DNA of 64,000 nt. Source: Aureisphaera sp963669405 (GTDB lineage Bacteria; Bacteroidota; Bacteroidia; Flavobacteriales; Flavobacteriaceae). The stretch spans positions 248,001 through 312,000 of the forward strand of contig CAXXHF010000003.1 in NCBI GenBank assembly GCA_963669405.2. Reading direction: 5' to 3'. The translations under genes and the position numbers were made by a program. The notes below the pieces were generated by a model. The model was given only the letters and a program-made list of their open reading frames with translations. It made no database searches and was not told where the DNA came from. Below are positions 33,627-44,024 of the stretch, in pieces. The first letter of the stretch is position 1; each line of letters opens with the position of its first letter.

Positions 33627-36600
33627 TTATTTTAGAACTACATTTTTCATTACCGTGGAATTATCTTCCAAGATAATTTTAAAGATATAGAGTCCCGTGG
33701 CATATTCGTTAATACGTATGCTTTGGGTATAATTGCCTAGTCTTTCTACAGTTTCGATGTGTTTGCCGTACACATCGTAAATTTCTATTGCTCTTAATTT
33801 AGAATTACTGGCGGAAACTGTTATTTGGCTTGTTGCTGGATTTGGAAAAACAGTTACCAAATCGACCCATGATTTATCCAATTCTAAACCGTCATCATTT
33901 TGCAACTCCCATGCTGTTCCTTTCCAAGATAAAACTTTATCTTCTTCAACCCATACATCAGTACTATTTTGGGACCTTTTTCTACTACAGCCATCAAAAG
34001 AGAAATTAAGGGTTTGACTTTTTACTTCTCGACAAAATTCATTTTCTATTGTTGTAAAAAGCATTGCTGTAATTTCGTAGTTTCCTTCAAGTATGGAAAA
34101 ATCTTCTTCATTAACCGTAAAACAAAATTCTCCAACGAAACCACCTGGAAAACCCAAAACTACCTCACCTGTAAGTTGGGGATTGTTGTCTGTTAATGTA
34201 AAGTTGTTTGAAGGATCTGTAACATCTTGTAAGACCAAATCAATATGATTTGCTTCGTAGTTTCCTCTCACTACAAATGTTCCACAAACATCAAAACTCA
34301 GAGGAGAATCCAAATCACTGCAATCCGGAATTTCCGATTCTATAGTGATATAATTTGATCTACAAGTATATACAGGGCAGTTGTCTAAGGAAATGCCGAA
34401 CTCACGATCCATATCACTACAAATAGTACCATCTTCTGTAGTAAGATTTACATTGGCCCGGAAGTCATAATTTCCTTCAAATCCAGAAGAAAGGAAATGT
34501 GAGGTTCTTATGGGAAAACTAAATTTAAATATACCATTTTCGAAAGACTCATAATTCATTTCGTAAGAATTAATGGTTCTTATTGTGTTTTCATTGGCCT
34601 TGTCAATTATATCAAGAGTCATATTGTTATTCGCATAGTCGTTGGCTAAATCGTCAAAAGTATAGCTAGATGGCACATTAATTTCAACTTCTACTTCAAA
34701 CCAAGGAAAAAAACCATAATAATCAACGTCTTCGCAGAGCGGGAATTCTGTTTCATTGATTATGGAAATATTAACTCCGTCACAAGCACTCATACATTCG
34801 GGAACGTCATACGCTTCGTTACCATCGGTTAAACTATTGTGGCTTCCTTGTGATGCAGAATAGCCTAATCCTCTTTTGGCAAACGCTCTCCAAACATTAC
34901 ATACATATTTGCCACCTTCAAGAAGTTCTGCAGCGGTTAAGATTCCATTTCTGGCATCTATGAATCCTAGACTGGTGTTCGTGTATTTTTGCCCCTCTAT
35001 TACAAGTTTCATAGCAATATTGTTTCCTCCTGTGCCATTGTACAAATCTGGGTCGAAGCCATAAGCATCAATTAATTCCCACGTAAGTTCCCAGAGCATA
35101 GATGCCCAGACCGAGCCAACATGATGCTGATATCCGGGAAAAGGAGCTTGAGAAATATAACTATACGTATAGGGACTTTCTGTCATATCGGTACTATATG
35201 GATAGTTTCTTTCGCCATTACCATTAGGAGCATCACCATTAAACCAAGTTCCTACGGTTCTATTGTCGGTTCCCAAATCTCCAGTTTTCATAGTCATCAT
35301 TAATCCAAACCAATCACTCCAACCTTCACCCATTTGTTCCAGACTATTGTTAAACGCACTATAATCATCACTTCCGCCCACTAATCTGGTAGAAATACCA
35401 TGCCCATATTCATGTGCAATAACAAGATTGTCCAGCGAGCTATCCCTTTCTCCACAGATATTCATTTGAATTCTCGGACTTAGTCCATCATTTGTTGGCA
35501 AATAGCTTGCTGTACATCTATTAATATTTGCCCCAGAATAAATAGGTGGAGCTTCTATTGCATCTTGAGCTTCGGCCAATAAGCTATCATTCCCATCACC
35601 TTGTTGTGTAAAATTGACATGTTGAAAGTTCCCGCTAGCTTCATCGAAACCATAGTGGTACCAAACATCATGACAGAGATTTGTCCAATAAAATAAATTC
35701 GTAATTGCTGCAGGAGTTGAGTTGCCTCCATTTTCGTAATTTGTATTAAGTGGAAATATGAAACCTTCGCTTGTACACTGCGCCGATGAACCCATATTCT
35801 CTCCTAAACGATCTTCATATGCATGAACATTGTTTCCTTTTGTTTGGTTTGTAGGTACGTTATTTAATGTTGTCCAACCTTGTTGGGAAGCATTTTCATC
35901 CTCGGGACCAATTACGATAGTTCTATCCCCGAAATGTGGATTTTCAATAGGCATTGCGTAAACTTGATATACATTGTCCGCTGTGATTGAAGTAAACGTA
36001 TTTTTAACTTCTTCATTAGGGCCATAAACTTCCGTTTCTTTTAGCGCATGTTCATGAAATGAACAGCTCAGCATTATGTCCTTTTTATCAACCAACTTTC
36101 CTGTCACAGCATCAATTTTAGCATTCCATAAGTGGTTGCCTTTGAAATCGTCTATGGTTAAATCCCACACCAGTTCATAGTCATTTTTAATGTTGGGATA
36201 GTACACAAGTTTTGCTTGTATTGGCAAAGACGAAACCTCATTGGCCTCAAGCACTAACTCTGAATTTGACACTGTTTTTGCTACAGATATAGTAGCATCT
36301 GTCTTTAAATTGAGCTTCTGTATTGCAAATTGCAATGCCTCAGTAGCTGAAATGCCAGGGCTTAGAGAAGTATTCTTTATTTTATTTTTCAAGCCTGGAT
36401 GAAAATTGTTATGGTAGACTACTACTTGACTATCGTTATTGGCCAGGTGCAGGCTGAATGTGGCTTGATGAATATCTAAACCATTGTATTGCTGAATGCC
36501 GTAAATATGATGTACACCACTTTGTTTACTCACGTGATGACTTGAAATTCGCCACTCTTTTACATCATTTTTATTAAGATTGAATTTAGTCGCGTTTTGT

Positions 36601-36707
36601 TCAATATGCTGTTTTACCAATAGCTGTAAATGGTTTTGTCCGAATAAATTAAATGTTGAACATATAAACAAGCTAAGAATTAAACATAGTTGTTTTGAGT
36701 GTCTCAT
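33627..36707 (-). CDS. Secreted M36 (fungalysin-type) metalloprotease with T9SS sorting tail
   Basis: A 1026-residue exported protease. A signal peptide (about 1-23, ending LFG) is followed by an FTP/PepSY-like propeptide (about 25-200). The M36 fungalysin catalytic domain (about 260-650) has the zinc motif HEYGHG near residue 433 and a downstream GEGWSDWFGLMMT glutamate. The regions after 650 are beta-sandwich domains. The last 80 residues (FPNPATSQITVSASNSK to KNVVLK) are a type A T9SS C-terminal domain that directs export and anchoring. It probably degrades extracellular proteins for nutrition. It stands alone with its own terminator and is convergent with the tRNA. Confidence 0.95.
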   Translation of the reverse strand: MRHSKQLCLILSLFICSTFNLFGQNHLQLLVKQHIEQNATKFNLNKNDVKEWRISSHHVSKQSGVHHIYGIQQYNGLDIHQATFSLHLANNDSQVVVYHNNFHPGLKNKIKNTSLSPGISATEALQFAIQKLNLKTDATISVAKTVSNSELVLEANEVSSLPIQAKLVYYPNIKNDYELVWDLTIDDFKGNHLWNAKIDAVTGKLVDKKDIMLSCSFHEHALKETEVYGPNEEVKNTFTSITADNVYQVYAMPIENPHFGDRTIVIGPEDENASQQGWTTLNNVPTNQTKGNNVHAYEDRLGENMGSSAQCTSEGFIFPLNTNYENGGNSTPAAITNLFYWTNLCHDVWYHYGFDEASGNFQHVNFTQQGDGNDSLLAEAQDAIEAPPIYSGANINRCTASYLPTNDGLSPRIQMNICGERDSSLDNLVIAHEYGHGISTRLVGGSDDYSAFNNSLEQMGEGWSDWFGLMMTMKTGDLGTDNRTVGTWFNGDAPNGNGERNYPYSTDMTESPYTYSYISQAPFPGYQHHVGSVWASMLWELTWELIDAYGFDPDLYNGTGGNNIAMKLVIEGQKYTNTSLGFIDARNGILTAAELLEGGKYVCNVWRAFAKRGLGYSASQGSHNSLTDGNEAYDVPECMSACDGVNISIINETEFPLCEDVDYYGFFPWFEVEVEINVPSSYTFDDLANDYANNNMTLDIIDKANENTIRTINSYEMNYESFENGIFKFSFPIRTSHFLSSGFEGNYDFRANVNLTTEDGTICSDMDREFGISLDNCPVYTCRSNYITIESEIPDCSDLDSPLSFDVCGTFVVRGNYEANHIDLVLQDVTDPSNNFTLTDNNPQLTGEVVLGFPGGFVGEFCFTVNEEDFSILEGNYEITAMLFTTIENEFCREVKSQTLNFSFDGCSRKRSQNSTDVWVEEDKVLSWKGTAWELQNDDGLELDKSWVDLVTVFPNPATSQITVSASNSKLRAIEIYDVYGKHIETVERLGNYTQSIRINEYATGLYIFKIILEDNSTVMKNVVLK

Positions 36708-36772
36708 AATAAGAATTTAGAATTAATAGTTGATTTCTGTATGAGCCATGATGGCTATAAGTTGAGGAGTAA

Positions 36773-36805
36773 AAAAGCTGACTATTTATTGTATAATCAG
36801 CTTTT
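36773..36805 (-). terminator. Intrinsic terminator of the T9SS-exported protein gene
   Basis: AAAAGCTGA (36773-36781) pairs with TCAGCTTTT (36797-36805). On the minus strand it is followed by a run of T. It separates the two T9SS-exported protein genes. Confidence 0.75.
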
Positions 36806-36826
36806 CAACTAATGATTCAACAGGAA

Positions 36827-38446
36827 TTATTTCAAGATCAGATTCTTGTATTGGGTGGTGCCATCAAGAAGGGTGATTTTTATAATATAATAACCTATTT
36901 TTAATCTCGTGACATCTAGAGTATGCTGTAAAGCTTTTATTTCTTTAACAGATTTTACAAGGGTTCCGTGAATATTATAGATTTCAATTGAAGTGATATT
37001 TGTCTTATCTGTAGCTATAGAGATTTCATTACTAGCTGGGTTGGGATACACCAAGATATTTTCACGGTTAGCTATATGATTTACCCTATCACTAGTAGAA
37101 TCGCAACTAGTATCTATTCGGCCGTAAGCTACACAACACCATTCTGTCCATTCGCAATCATCTCCTGTTTTTATTCGATATCTCCATGATCTACCTCCTG
37201 TTACTGGTGTTACATCGTGTGAAAGACTTATAAAGTTATTTGTTGTTGTAAAAGTTCCTGTATTCCCGTCTAATGGTGGAAATGGCGAACTGAAACAACT
37301 ATAATCTACAATAAATTCGAGGGTATATGTCGCATTAGGTATATCCTCCCACGATAGAACATATCCAGTACTAGTATTAAAAGACAGTTCTGCTTCACTA
37401 ATTAATGGACAACAATCATCAGATGTAGAATTTAATTGCCGACAACTATTGGGGCCACATGCAACGTTATCTACAAATACCTGAGTACAGACAGAATAAT
37501 TGCCATCAGATGTATATTGGTGCGATACAACTGTTCCCGAATCAGCCGTAGAAACAACATCTGTCTGTCCATCTCCCCAGTCAATGACAATATCATAACA
37601 CTCGTCTAATCTTGGAACTATGAAAGAATATTCTCCACATGCACCATCAACCTCTTGAAGTGTACTCCAAAGGTTATCTTGTAGCTGTGCACTCTGAGTA
37701 GTATTACAGGCCGGACAGTTATTAGCTTCTACTAGAGTAACGTTATCTATATAGTAATATGTTGGCAAAAAACCAGTAGCATCAGGGTTCTGAAATGTTG
37801 TATTTGCAAACCCTCCTATATACAAGAATTGCTGACCGCCAGCACCTGTTGTAAAAGGTATACTTATCCTATCCCAACCTGTTGTATTATTAGAGAATCC
37901 GTTATTATTTGTCAACAAAATACCATTCGTTGTAGGAATTGGAGCATGATCCTGCGTTGAAATCCAAAAATTACCCAAAAATGCCTGGAAAATAATGGGG
38001 TTTTTTCCTTGGTCATCGGCCTGCGAAACATCGAAACTGAGCACATAATTTGTACCACCTTGTAAAGGTGCTTGTAATTGTGTTGCGATAATCTCAGTAC
38101 GTACTTCGTTATCGATTAATTGTACTCCAAAACCTGCATAGGCATGCCCTCCAAAAAGAGGATTTACAGCTTGATCGCCAAAATTATTATCGGGTATAGA
38201 CACACCACTACCTTGAGTAGAATTACTATGAAAGTAATCAGGAGTACCTAAATTGGAATTACTTATCCAGTTACATGCTAATGGTAATTGACCAGTAATA
38301 ATTGGAGGTACATTATTTAAGACTTGTTCAAAACCCCCATTAATTACAAAGTCGTTTGGAATTGGAGTGTCACAGTTGTTTGAATTTTGAGCAGACAAAA
38401 GGCCAAAATTCAATAAAAAAAATAATACGTGAAATTTGATTTTCAT
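36827..38446 (-). CDS. Exported beta-sandwich/PKD protein with T9SS sorting tail
   Basis: A protein of about 539 residues from the preferred ATG at 38446, which places a clean signal peptide (MKIKFHVLFFLLNFGLLSAQ) at the N-terminus; an upstream ATG at 38500 would bury it. Residues about 25-250 form a jelly-roll, carbohydrate-binding-like domain (VINGGFEQV start, GWDRISIPFTTGAGGQ). A PKD-like domain follows (VIDWGDGQTDV, then SHQYTSDGNYSV), then a possible fibronectin fold and a T9SS type A tail (VYPNPASNEISIATDKTN to KNLILK). It resembles a surface adhesin or glycan-binding protein. No enzyme motif is visible. Confidence 0.85.
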   Translation of the reverse strand: MKIKFHVLFFLLNFGLLSAQNSNNCDTPIPNDFVINGGFEQVLNNVPPIITGQLPLACNWISNSNLGTPDYFHSNSTQGSGVSIPDNNFGDQAVNPLFGGHAYAGFGVQLIDNEVRTEIIATQLQAPLQGGTNYVLSFDVSQADDQGKNPIIFQAFLGNFWISTQDHAPIPTTNGILLTNNNGFSNNTTGWDRISIPFTTGAGGQQFLYIGGFANTTFQNPDATGFLPTYYYIDNVTLVEANNCPACNTTQSAQLQDNLWSTLQEVDGACGEYSFIVPRLDECYDIVIDWGDGQTDVVSTADSGTVVSHQYTSDGNYSVCTQVFVDNVACGPNSCRQLNSTSDDCCPLISEAELSFNTSTGYVLSWEDIPNATYTLEFIVDYSCFSSPFPPLDGNTGTFTTTNNFISLSHDVTPVTGGRSWRYRIKTGDDCEWTEWCCVAYGRIDTSCDSTSDRVNHIANRENILVYPNPASNEISIATDKTNITSIEIYNIHGTLVKSVKEIKALQHTLDVTRLKIGYYIIKITLLDGTTQYKNLILK

Positions 38447-38648
38447 AGAACAGATTTTAATATTTATATTCATTTTCTGGGTTCCTGTTCCTAAATTCAA
38501 TTTTTGTTACCCTTTTTAATTTTTTTCACCAACTCCTTTTGGTAAAATGAATGAAAATATAGGCTTGAGCTAGCCGAATAGACAATGGACTTAACCAATA
38601 AATTAGCAGTGAAGAATAATTGAAGATTTTATTGTAACTGTACTTTTT

Positions 38649-41600
38649 TTAACTCTTAAGCCTTCTATAGAAGTAAATAACAATTAGAAGAAAAAGTAAG
38701 ATCCCCAAATAATAGTATATGTTAGACCCTGTGCTATTAAGTTCTATAGGATCAGTAGTGCCCAGAATATAAAAGCTGCCCCAATAGAAAGGTTTTGAAG
38801 TAAAAGCATCTGAGGAATTCAGAAAAGTAATCTTGGCTTGTTGTAATGCTTTACTTTTATTCATTCCCTTCTTTATATTGGTGTAAAAAAGCCTCATAAC
38901 TTCTGGAGTGGCATCATCGGAGATTTCCCACCTGCTTAAAAGTAGGCTTTCTGCACCTGCATATTGAAAGGCATTACCCAAGCTCAATATTCCTTCTCCC
39001 TTATTTACCTTTCCAATGCCTGTATTACATGCGCTTAAAACAACGAGATCTGCGGGAATATTCAAGCCATATAATTCATGTCCGTAGAGTATATTATCTT
39101 CTTTTTCGTTCTGCTCCTTATCTGAAAACTGTATCTTCAGGAGTTTAGGGTTTAAACTATCAATATCTGCATGTAAGGCGAGATGTACTAATTTGTAATC
39201 ACTAACAGTACTTTTGAAAGTTGTTTCATTAGCACTGTCGTCATAAAAATAATTACCTTTAAAAATAGCGGATAATTCTTCGACTTCTTTTCTAGAGCCG
39301 GGTAAATCTATGTTGTTATTGGTAGATGTCGAACCTTTACTTGTATATGAAAAAGCAATGCATTGATCCAGCAAATCATGGTTGCTTTGAGGGTGCGTCG
39401 ATTCGAACAACATACTAGCCGAATTGGCATAACTGATAGCATAATCATAAAGTAAATAGTGATTTTTTGTTTTGGAGCTTTTGGAATTGACAAGTAAATC
39501 AAATTGTAAATGCCATAAGGCTTCATCGGGTAAAACAATAAGTTTATGACCAACAAAGTGTTTTTCTATAGGTTTAATTAATAATTGATACAAGTTATAA
39601 CTCATATCTAAGAAGTTAGATTGGTTTTTACTTGTAATAGTCTTATTAAACGTTCGAATTTTTTCGTCTAATTCCGGAACCGAAAGTTCTTGAATATTGT
39701 AGGAGTTTTTAGTTATTACAAAGGCATAGATCACTTCGTTGGACTGAAAGAATTCCAGTAGCGTAGTATTTCCATCAAGGCGCTCCTGTATCTCTTCTAT
39801 TTTAATAATGCTCTTTTCATATTTTAAACTATAATATTTTGGAAAATCCGCTTCAATTCTTTTTTCTAAAGAATCTTTTCTTATTGTTGCATCTAAAATA
39901 TCACCTTCAATTTCATATACCCTTGATGTGTCTATTTTTGATTGAGTGATTTCTGAAATTAGGTCTGTTGTTAGTTTTGAAATATTAAAATTTATAGATT
40001 GCTCTAAATCAAGAATACTCGAATCAATATTTAAGATTTTTTTTAAGTCGGAATTTTTTGCTAGTTCTCTTAAAATATTAGCTCTGCTTTTTTCAGAATA
40101 ATAAAATAGATCCTTTATAAGCGTTTCATTTTCTTTTTTCTTATTAAGTAAAAGTGATGTTTCAATGATTTTGGCATAAACGGATTTTACCAACTCAGAC
40201 AACCGGATCTTATCTTCGTAATCCCTTCTTTTATTTCGTACAGAATTAACTAATGAATGGGCTTTTAAGTAAAACGAATTACTTTCCTTTAAATCTGAAA
40301 CATTACCATTTGTATTAAACATGGCAAATTTAATATCCGCTTCTACTTTAATGGACTCCAGAAGTAAGTCATCATCTAAATAGTTTGTCGATTTAAATTT
40401 TTCTGCGAGTATATTATGATTTTCATTACCTAGATAATTGTAGTTCATAGCTTGATGATTATATAGTAGCGCATTATCATAATCATTTAAATTTAAATAA
40501 GCTTTGGAAACGGTAATGTTAGAACGTACTATACTAATATTTTTTTCTTTGAATAGTTTAAGCCTGAGAGATAAAGCTTTTTTTGCAAATTCCAAGGCTT
40601 TTTTGTGATCGCCAATGTTGGTATAGATTACCGAGAGATAACCATATAAATAAGAAATACGCACAGGATTTTTAGTAACATCCAAAGCCTTCATTATATA
40701 GGCAATACCTTCTTCGCTACCATAAATTTGCCCAAATTGGCTATAGGTAAAAAACAAATTTTCATGATTTTCTCCCAGAACTCTTAATCCCATATCAAGG
40801 CTTTTTTGGGTATGATATATTGCCTTCTCTTTTTGATTTTGTATTCTATAGACAGTTCCAATATTATAATGAACCTTCATTTGATCAGGATGGCCATCCA
40901 TTCCATAGTTAGTAATACTAACACTAAGAGCTTTTTGATAATATTTTAAGCTTTCGTTGTAATATTCTTTTATAGAGTATATAAGACCCAAGTCATTGTA
41001 AACTTTAATGAAGTACGGATTATCTTTTTCATAGACTTCCTTGGCCAGATTAAATGTTTTTTCGAAGAATTCTAAAGCAGTATTAAAATCGCTTTTATCA
41101 TAGTTTAAAAAGCCTATCACTTCGTTTGTGTTTGCTACTAGTATTTTGTTTTCAGGTGTATCCTCTAATGACATATCAAGCACCTTATCCAGATATTTTA
41201 ATGCGTTTTTAAAATCTCCTTTGCGTTGATAAACTAGACCTAAATTAAAATATGTACTCGCCAGATTGTAATGGTCTTCTTTAAAATGCTCTAATCTAAT
41301 TTTTAATGCTAATTCATGATTTTCTTGAGCCTCTTCAAGCCTTCTCATAAATGATCTAGCAACACCAATATTATCAAGAGCATTTGCTTCTTCTAACTTA
41401 TTTTCAAATCCTTTTTGACGACTGCTTTTTAGTGCAAGTTCTCCATAAGACATGGCCTCTCTTACTCTTGAGTTTGAATGGTATGCTTTAGATAATAAAT
41501 TGAAAGTTGAAGTAATCCTATTAAGATCGTCAGTAGCCTTATAATGATCCAAACAATCTTGAAAGAGGTTAATAGATTCATTGTACTTACCATAAAACAA

Positions 41601-41729
41601 TTGATCTTTTCCTTTTTTTAAATTAATAGTTGCCAGGCTATCGTTTAGTTGAGCGTTTATCAAAAAGCTATTGAAAAAAACTAGTAGTATAGATAATTTA
41701 GAAATACTTTGATAGTTAGAGTATAACAT
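38649..41729 (-). CDS. TPR-CHAT domain protein (caspase-like peptidase fold), membrane-anchored
   Basis: A 1026-residue protein. A signal peptide or anchor lies at the N-terminus (LSILLVFFNSFLINA). About ten tetratricopeptide repeats span 40-430, including KALKYLDKVLDMSLEDTPEN. A helical linker follows, then a CHAT domain (about 730-980) with the catalytic His in LVHLALHAD (near 848) and Cys in VVLSACNTGIG (near 900). A C-terminal transmembrane helix (YYYLGILLFLLIVIYFYRRL) anchors it. CHAT domains are clan CD cysteine peptidases related to separase and caspases. It is divergent from an ECF sigma/TPR anti-sigma-like pair, a recurrent Bacteroidota arrangement, so regulated proteolysis of a partner is plausible; the substrate is unknown. 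Confidence 0.9.
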   Translation of the reverse strand: MLYSNYQSISKLSILLVFFNSFLINAQLNDSLATINLKKGKDQLFYGKYNESINLFQDCLDHYKATDDLNRITSTFNLLSKAYHSNSRVREAMSYGELALKSSRQKGFENKLEEANALDNIGVARSFMRRLEEAQENHELALKIRLEHFKEDHYNLASTYFNLGLVYQRKGDFKNALKYLDKVLDMSLEDTPENKILVANTNEVIGFLNYDKSDFNTALEFFEKTFNLAKEVYEKDNPYFIKVYNDLGLIYSIKEYYNESLKYYQKALSVSITNYGMDGHPDQMKVHYNIGTVYRIQNQKEKAIYHTQKSLDMGLRVLGENHENLFFTYSQFGQIYGSEEGIAYIMKALDVTKNPVRISYLYGYLSVIYTNIGDHKKALEFAKKALSLRLKLFKEKNISIVRSNITVSKAYLNLNDYDNALLYNHQAMNYNYLGNENHNILAEKFKSTNYLDDDLLLESIKVEADIKFAMFNTNGNVSDLKESNSFYLKAHSLVNSVRNKRRDYEDKIRLSELVKSVYAKIIETSLLLNKKKENETLIKDLFYYSEKSRANILRELAKNSDLKKILNIDSSILDLEQSINFNISKLTTDLISEITQSKIDTSRVYEIEGDILDATIRKDSLEKRIEADFPKYYSLKYEKSIIKIEEIQERLDGNTTLLEFFQSNEVIYAFVITKNSYNIQELSVPELDEKIRTFNKTITSKNQSNFLDMSYNLYQLLIKPIEKHFVGHKLIVLPDEALWHLQFDLLVNSKSSKTKNHYLLYDYAISYANSASMLFESTHPQSNHDLLDQCIAFSYTSKGSTSTNNNIDLPGSRKEVEELSAIFKGNYFYDDSANETTFKSTVSDYKLVHLALHADIDSLNPKLLKIQFSDKEQNEKEDNILYGHELYGLNIPADLVVLSACNTGIGKVNKGEGILSLGNAFQYAGAESLLLSRWEISDDATPEVMRLFYTNIKKGMNKSKALQQAKITFLNSSDAFTSKPFYWGSFYILGTTDPIELNSTGSNIYYYLGILLFLLIVIYFYRRLKS

Positions 41730-41850
41730 ATTTAGTAAAGTGTGGAAAATAAAATTATGGTAATAAAATGTGACTTCAAAATATTATTATAGCTTTAGCT
41801 TATTGATTTAGAATTAATTTTTTTTACAAAAAAATCAAGAAAATAATTTA

Positions 41851-42414
41851 ATGGTAGATGATTCTTTTTACTTAGAAGCTTTATTGAATAATGATGTTGA
41901 AGTTATAAAAACTATTTATAAAAATAATTTCTTTAAAATAAAATCTTTTGTATTAAGTAATAAGGGTCAACAGCAAGATGCTGAAGATATTTTTCAAAAT
42001 GCGTTAATGCAACTTGCCGTAAGATATGACAAAGAGAAATTTGTTATCACATCTAGTTTTGAAGCATATTTATTTACGGTATGCAAAAATTTATGGAGAA
42101 GGGAGTTAAATAAAACAAAAATTAGGGTAACAAAATATGAAACCCTGCAACCGGAAGCCAAACATGAAGATATAGCTGCCTCAGTTTTAGAACAAGAGCG
42201 TTGGGAATTGTTTACAGAAAAGCTAGAAGAAATTTCTGGAAGGTGTAAAGAACTATTAAAATCATATTTTTCAAAAATGTCTTATGCTGATATTGTAAAG
42301 AAGTTCAATTACAGTTCCGAAACTGTTGCAAGACAAAGTGTTTTTAAGTGTAAAACAAGATTAAAGGAACTAGTTAAAAAAGACAAACGATTTAACTTGT
42401 TAAAAAATCTATGA
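41851..42414 (+). CDS. ECF-type RNA polymerase sigma factor
   Basis: A 187-residue sigma-70 family protein with region 2 (QDAEDIFQNALMQLAVRYDK, then FEAYLFTVCKNLWRRELNK) and region 4 (CKELLKSYFSKMSYADIVKK, SETVARQSVFKCKTRLKEL). It lacks regions 1.1 and 3, as usual for ECF sigmas. The spacing of 121 bases from the divergent CHAT gene suggests a shared control region. The stop overlaps the start of the next gene, which carries the anti-sigma-like protein. The binding sites it recognises cannot be predicted. Confidence 0.9.
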   Translation: MVDDSFYLEALLNNDVEVIKTIYKNNFFKIKSFVLSNKGQQQDAEDIFQNALMQLAVRYDKEKFVITSSFEAYLFTVCKNLWRRELNKTKIRVTKYETLQPEAKHEDIAASVLEQERWELFTEKLEEISGRCKELLKSYFSKMSYADIVKKFNYSSETVARQSVFKCKTRLKELVKKDKRFNLLKNL

Positions 42415-43223
42415 TGTCAGAAGATAATATTTTGATTGAAAATTATTTAAAAGGCTTGCTTTCTGATAAAGAAAGAAAGTCTTTTGAAGAGCGTTTAAAG
42501 ACCGATCTTGAATTTTATAAAGAATATAAATTAGAGAAGGAGTTAAATTCTACTCTAAAAGAGAATAGTTGGAGCTTTGTAGATAAAGAAGCTTCTGAAG
42601 TCGCTGAATATAAGGAGGCTTTAAAGAAAGAGCATTTAAAAAAATTGGGAGAAACATTATCCGAAGTTAGTGCGGAGTTTAATTCAAAATCTAAAAAACC
42701 CAATAGAGTATTATACTACCTTGCAGCTGCATCGATAGTTGTTTTTCTGGGAATTCAGTTGTTTTTTAATCAAAATGCATCAAATGAGGATTTATATTAT
42801 ACAAATGTAAGTTTAGATAAGTTACCTTCCTTTGTTACAAGAGATTCTCATAGCGAAGTTCAACTTAAACTGGTTATGGGCGAACAACAATTCAGAAAAG
42901 GTAATTATCAGGAGGCTTTAAATCTTTTGGAAACTGTTTTAGAAGATGATAAAACAAATAGTTTGCTGTATACTTATGTAGGTTTAGCACAAACTGAATT
43001 GGGCTTGTATGAAGAATCTGAAAAGACTTTTAACGATTTAATCGTCCATAATAGCCAAGATGCTCCTATTGCTTATTGGTATAAAGCTTTAATTTGTTTA
43101 AAGAGCGAAAGAATTGACGAAGCTTTGGAACAACTAACAATGATTACTCAAAATCCTGATAACGACTATTATGAAAATGCTCTAAAGCTTACTGAAAATA
43201 TTAGGGATAACAGTTCTCCTTGA
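42411..43223 (+). CDS. TPR-bearing membrane protein, likely anti-sigma partner
   Basis: A 270-residue protein. A cytoplasmic N-terminal part (about 1-98) has the ENYLKGLLSDKERKSFEERL opening shared by Bacteroidota anti-sigma-like proteins. One transmembrane helix (about 100-120, LYYLAAASIVVFLGIQLFF) and a periplasmic C-terminal TPR domain (about 145-260, QQFRKGNYQEALNLLETVL) follow. The start overlaps the sigma-factor stop, so it is translationally coupled to it. This arrangement suggests that the N-terminus holds the sigma factor while TPRs sense a periplasmic partner, perhaps the CHAT protein, whose TPRs are on the same side. Confidence 0.8.
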   Translation: MMSEDNILIENYLKGLLSDKERKSFEERLKTDLEFYKEYKLEKELNSTLKENSWSFVDKEASEVAEYKEALKKEHLKKLGETLSEVSAEFNSKSKKPNRVLYYLAAASIVVFLGIQLFFNQNASNEDLYYTNVSLDKLPSFVTRDSHSEVQLKLVMGEQQFRKGNYQEALNLLETVLEDDKTNSLLYTYVGLAQTELGLYEESEKTFNDLIVHNSQDAPIAYWYKALICLKSERIDEALEQLTMITQNPDNDYYENALKLTENIRDNSSP

Positions 43224-43316
43224 TTTTAATGGATTTTTACTTTTTTCAAAGCCTCAGCCGATCTTGGATGGCGGTAGGTTATTTCAATGAACATATATGC
43301 ACAATGGTTTCCAAAA

Positions 43317-43339
43317 AACCTGAGCGAATCACCCAGGTT
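43317..43339 (-). terminator. Terminator of the minus-strand 206-residue gene
   Basis: AACCTG (43317-43322) pairs with CAGGTT (43334-43339) around an 11-base loop, and on the minus strand the stem is followed by T6. It is partly shared with the convergent sigma/anti-sigma operon. Confidence 0.65.
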
Positions 43340-43366
43340 CTTTTTATATAAATTACAGGCTAATGT

Positions 43367-43987
43367 TTACTCTGATGAGCGCTCATATGCTCCAACTTCA
43401 AACAGGCCTTGGAAATTATTCGACCTAGATTCTTTTACCACATGCCCTGTACGTAAATCTATGATGAATAACCTCACAAATAGAATATCCAATTCTGCGG
43501 GTACTTTCCAAGGAAGACCATTGCCACTTTTATTTACATCTAGTAGATCAAAAGAGACTTCTTGACTAATAACATTTTGGCTCCCGTATTTTACCCACTC
43601 ATTGAAGTCACCAAAGGCAATATACGGTTGATTCGAGGAAGGTTCGCCAATGTCAGATGATAATAGAAAATCTCTAGTACTAACTTCTTGGAATCTTCCT
43701 CCAAATGGTGTACCCGTAAATATACCGCCACCAGGAACCCATCTGCGAACCATTCGTTTAAAATTGAATAGGTGTGTATGGTTATCCCGTGTTTGATGAT
43801 ATGGGTCTTCATAACCATTTACCTCTACTCTTACGCCGTAAAGGGCATGAAATGCCTCTCTACCTTGGGGTCTTACTCCAGAGGGGTTGTTAAATGTTAC
43901 ATCGAATGTAACTTTAAGATTGACGGTAGTGCTCCTTGGTACTGATTGTCTTTCAACTATTTCAAGGACTGGTTTTGAGAGTGTCAT
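43367..43987 (-). CDS. Conserved hypothetical beta-rich protein
   Basis: A 206-residue soluble protein without signal peptide. It is rich in beta strands with several Gly/Pro turns (RRWVPGGGIFTGTPFGGRF) and conserved-looking aromatic clusters. The opening LEIVERQSVPRSTTVNLKVTF, then DVTFNNPSGVRPQGREAFHA, looks like a beta-sandwich strand pair. I do not recognise the family. It is the last of a run of minus-strand genes behind a ThuA-like protein, with a 37-base spacing, so the two may be co-transcribed. No catalytic motif. Confidence 0.6.
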   Translation of the reverse strand: MTLSKPVLEIVERQSVPRSTTVNLKVTFDVTFNNPSGVRPQGREAFHALYGVRVEVNGYEDPYHQTRDNHTHLFNFKRMVRRWVPGGGIFTGTPFGGRFQEVSTRDFLLSSDIGEPSSNQPYIAFGDFNEWVKYGSQNVISQEVSFDLLDVNKSGNGLPWKVPAELDILFVRLFIIDLRTGHVVKESRSNNFQGLFEVGAYERSSE

Positions 43988-44024
43988 ATATGAATTTTTA
44001 AGTGATTATGATGCTAAATATTGT

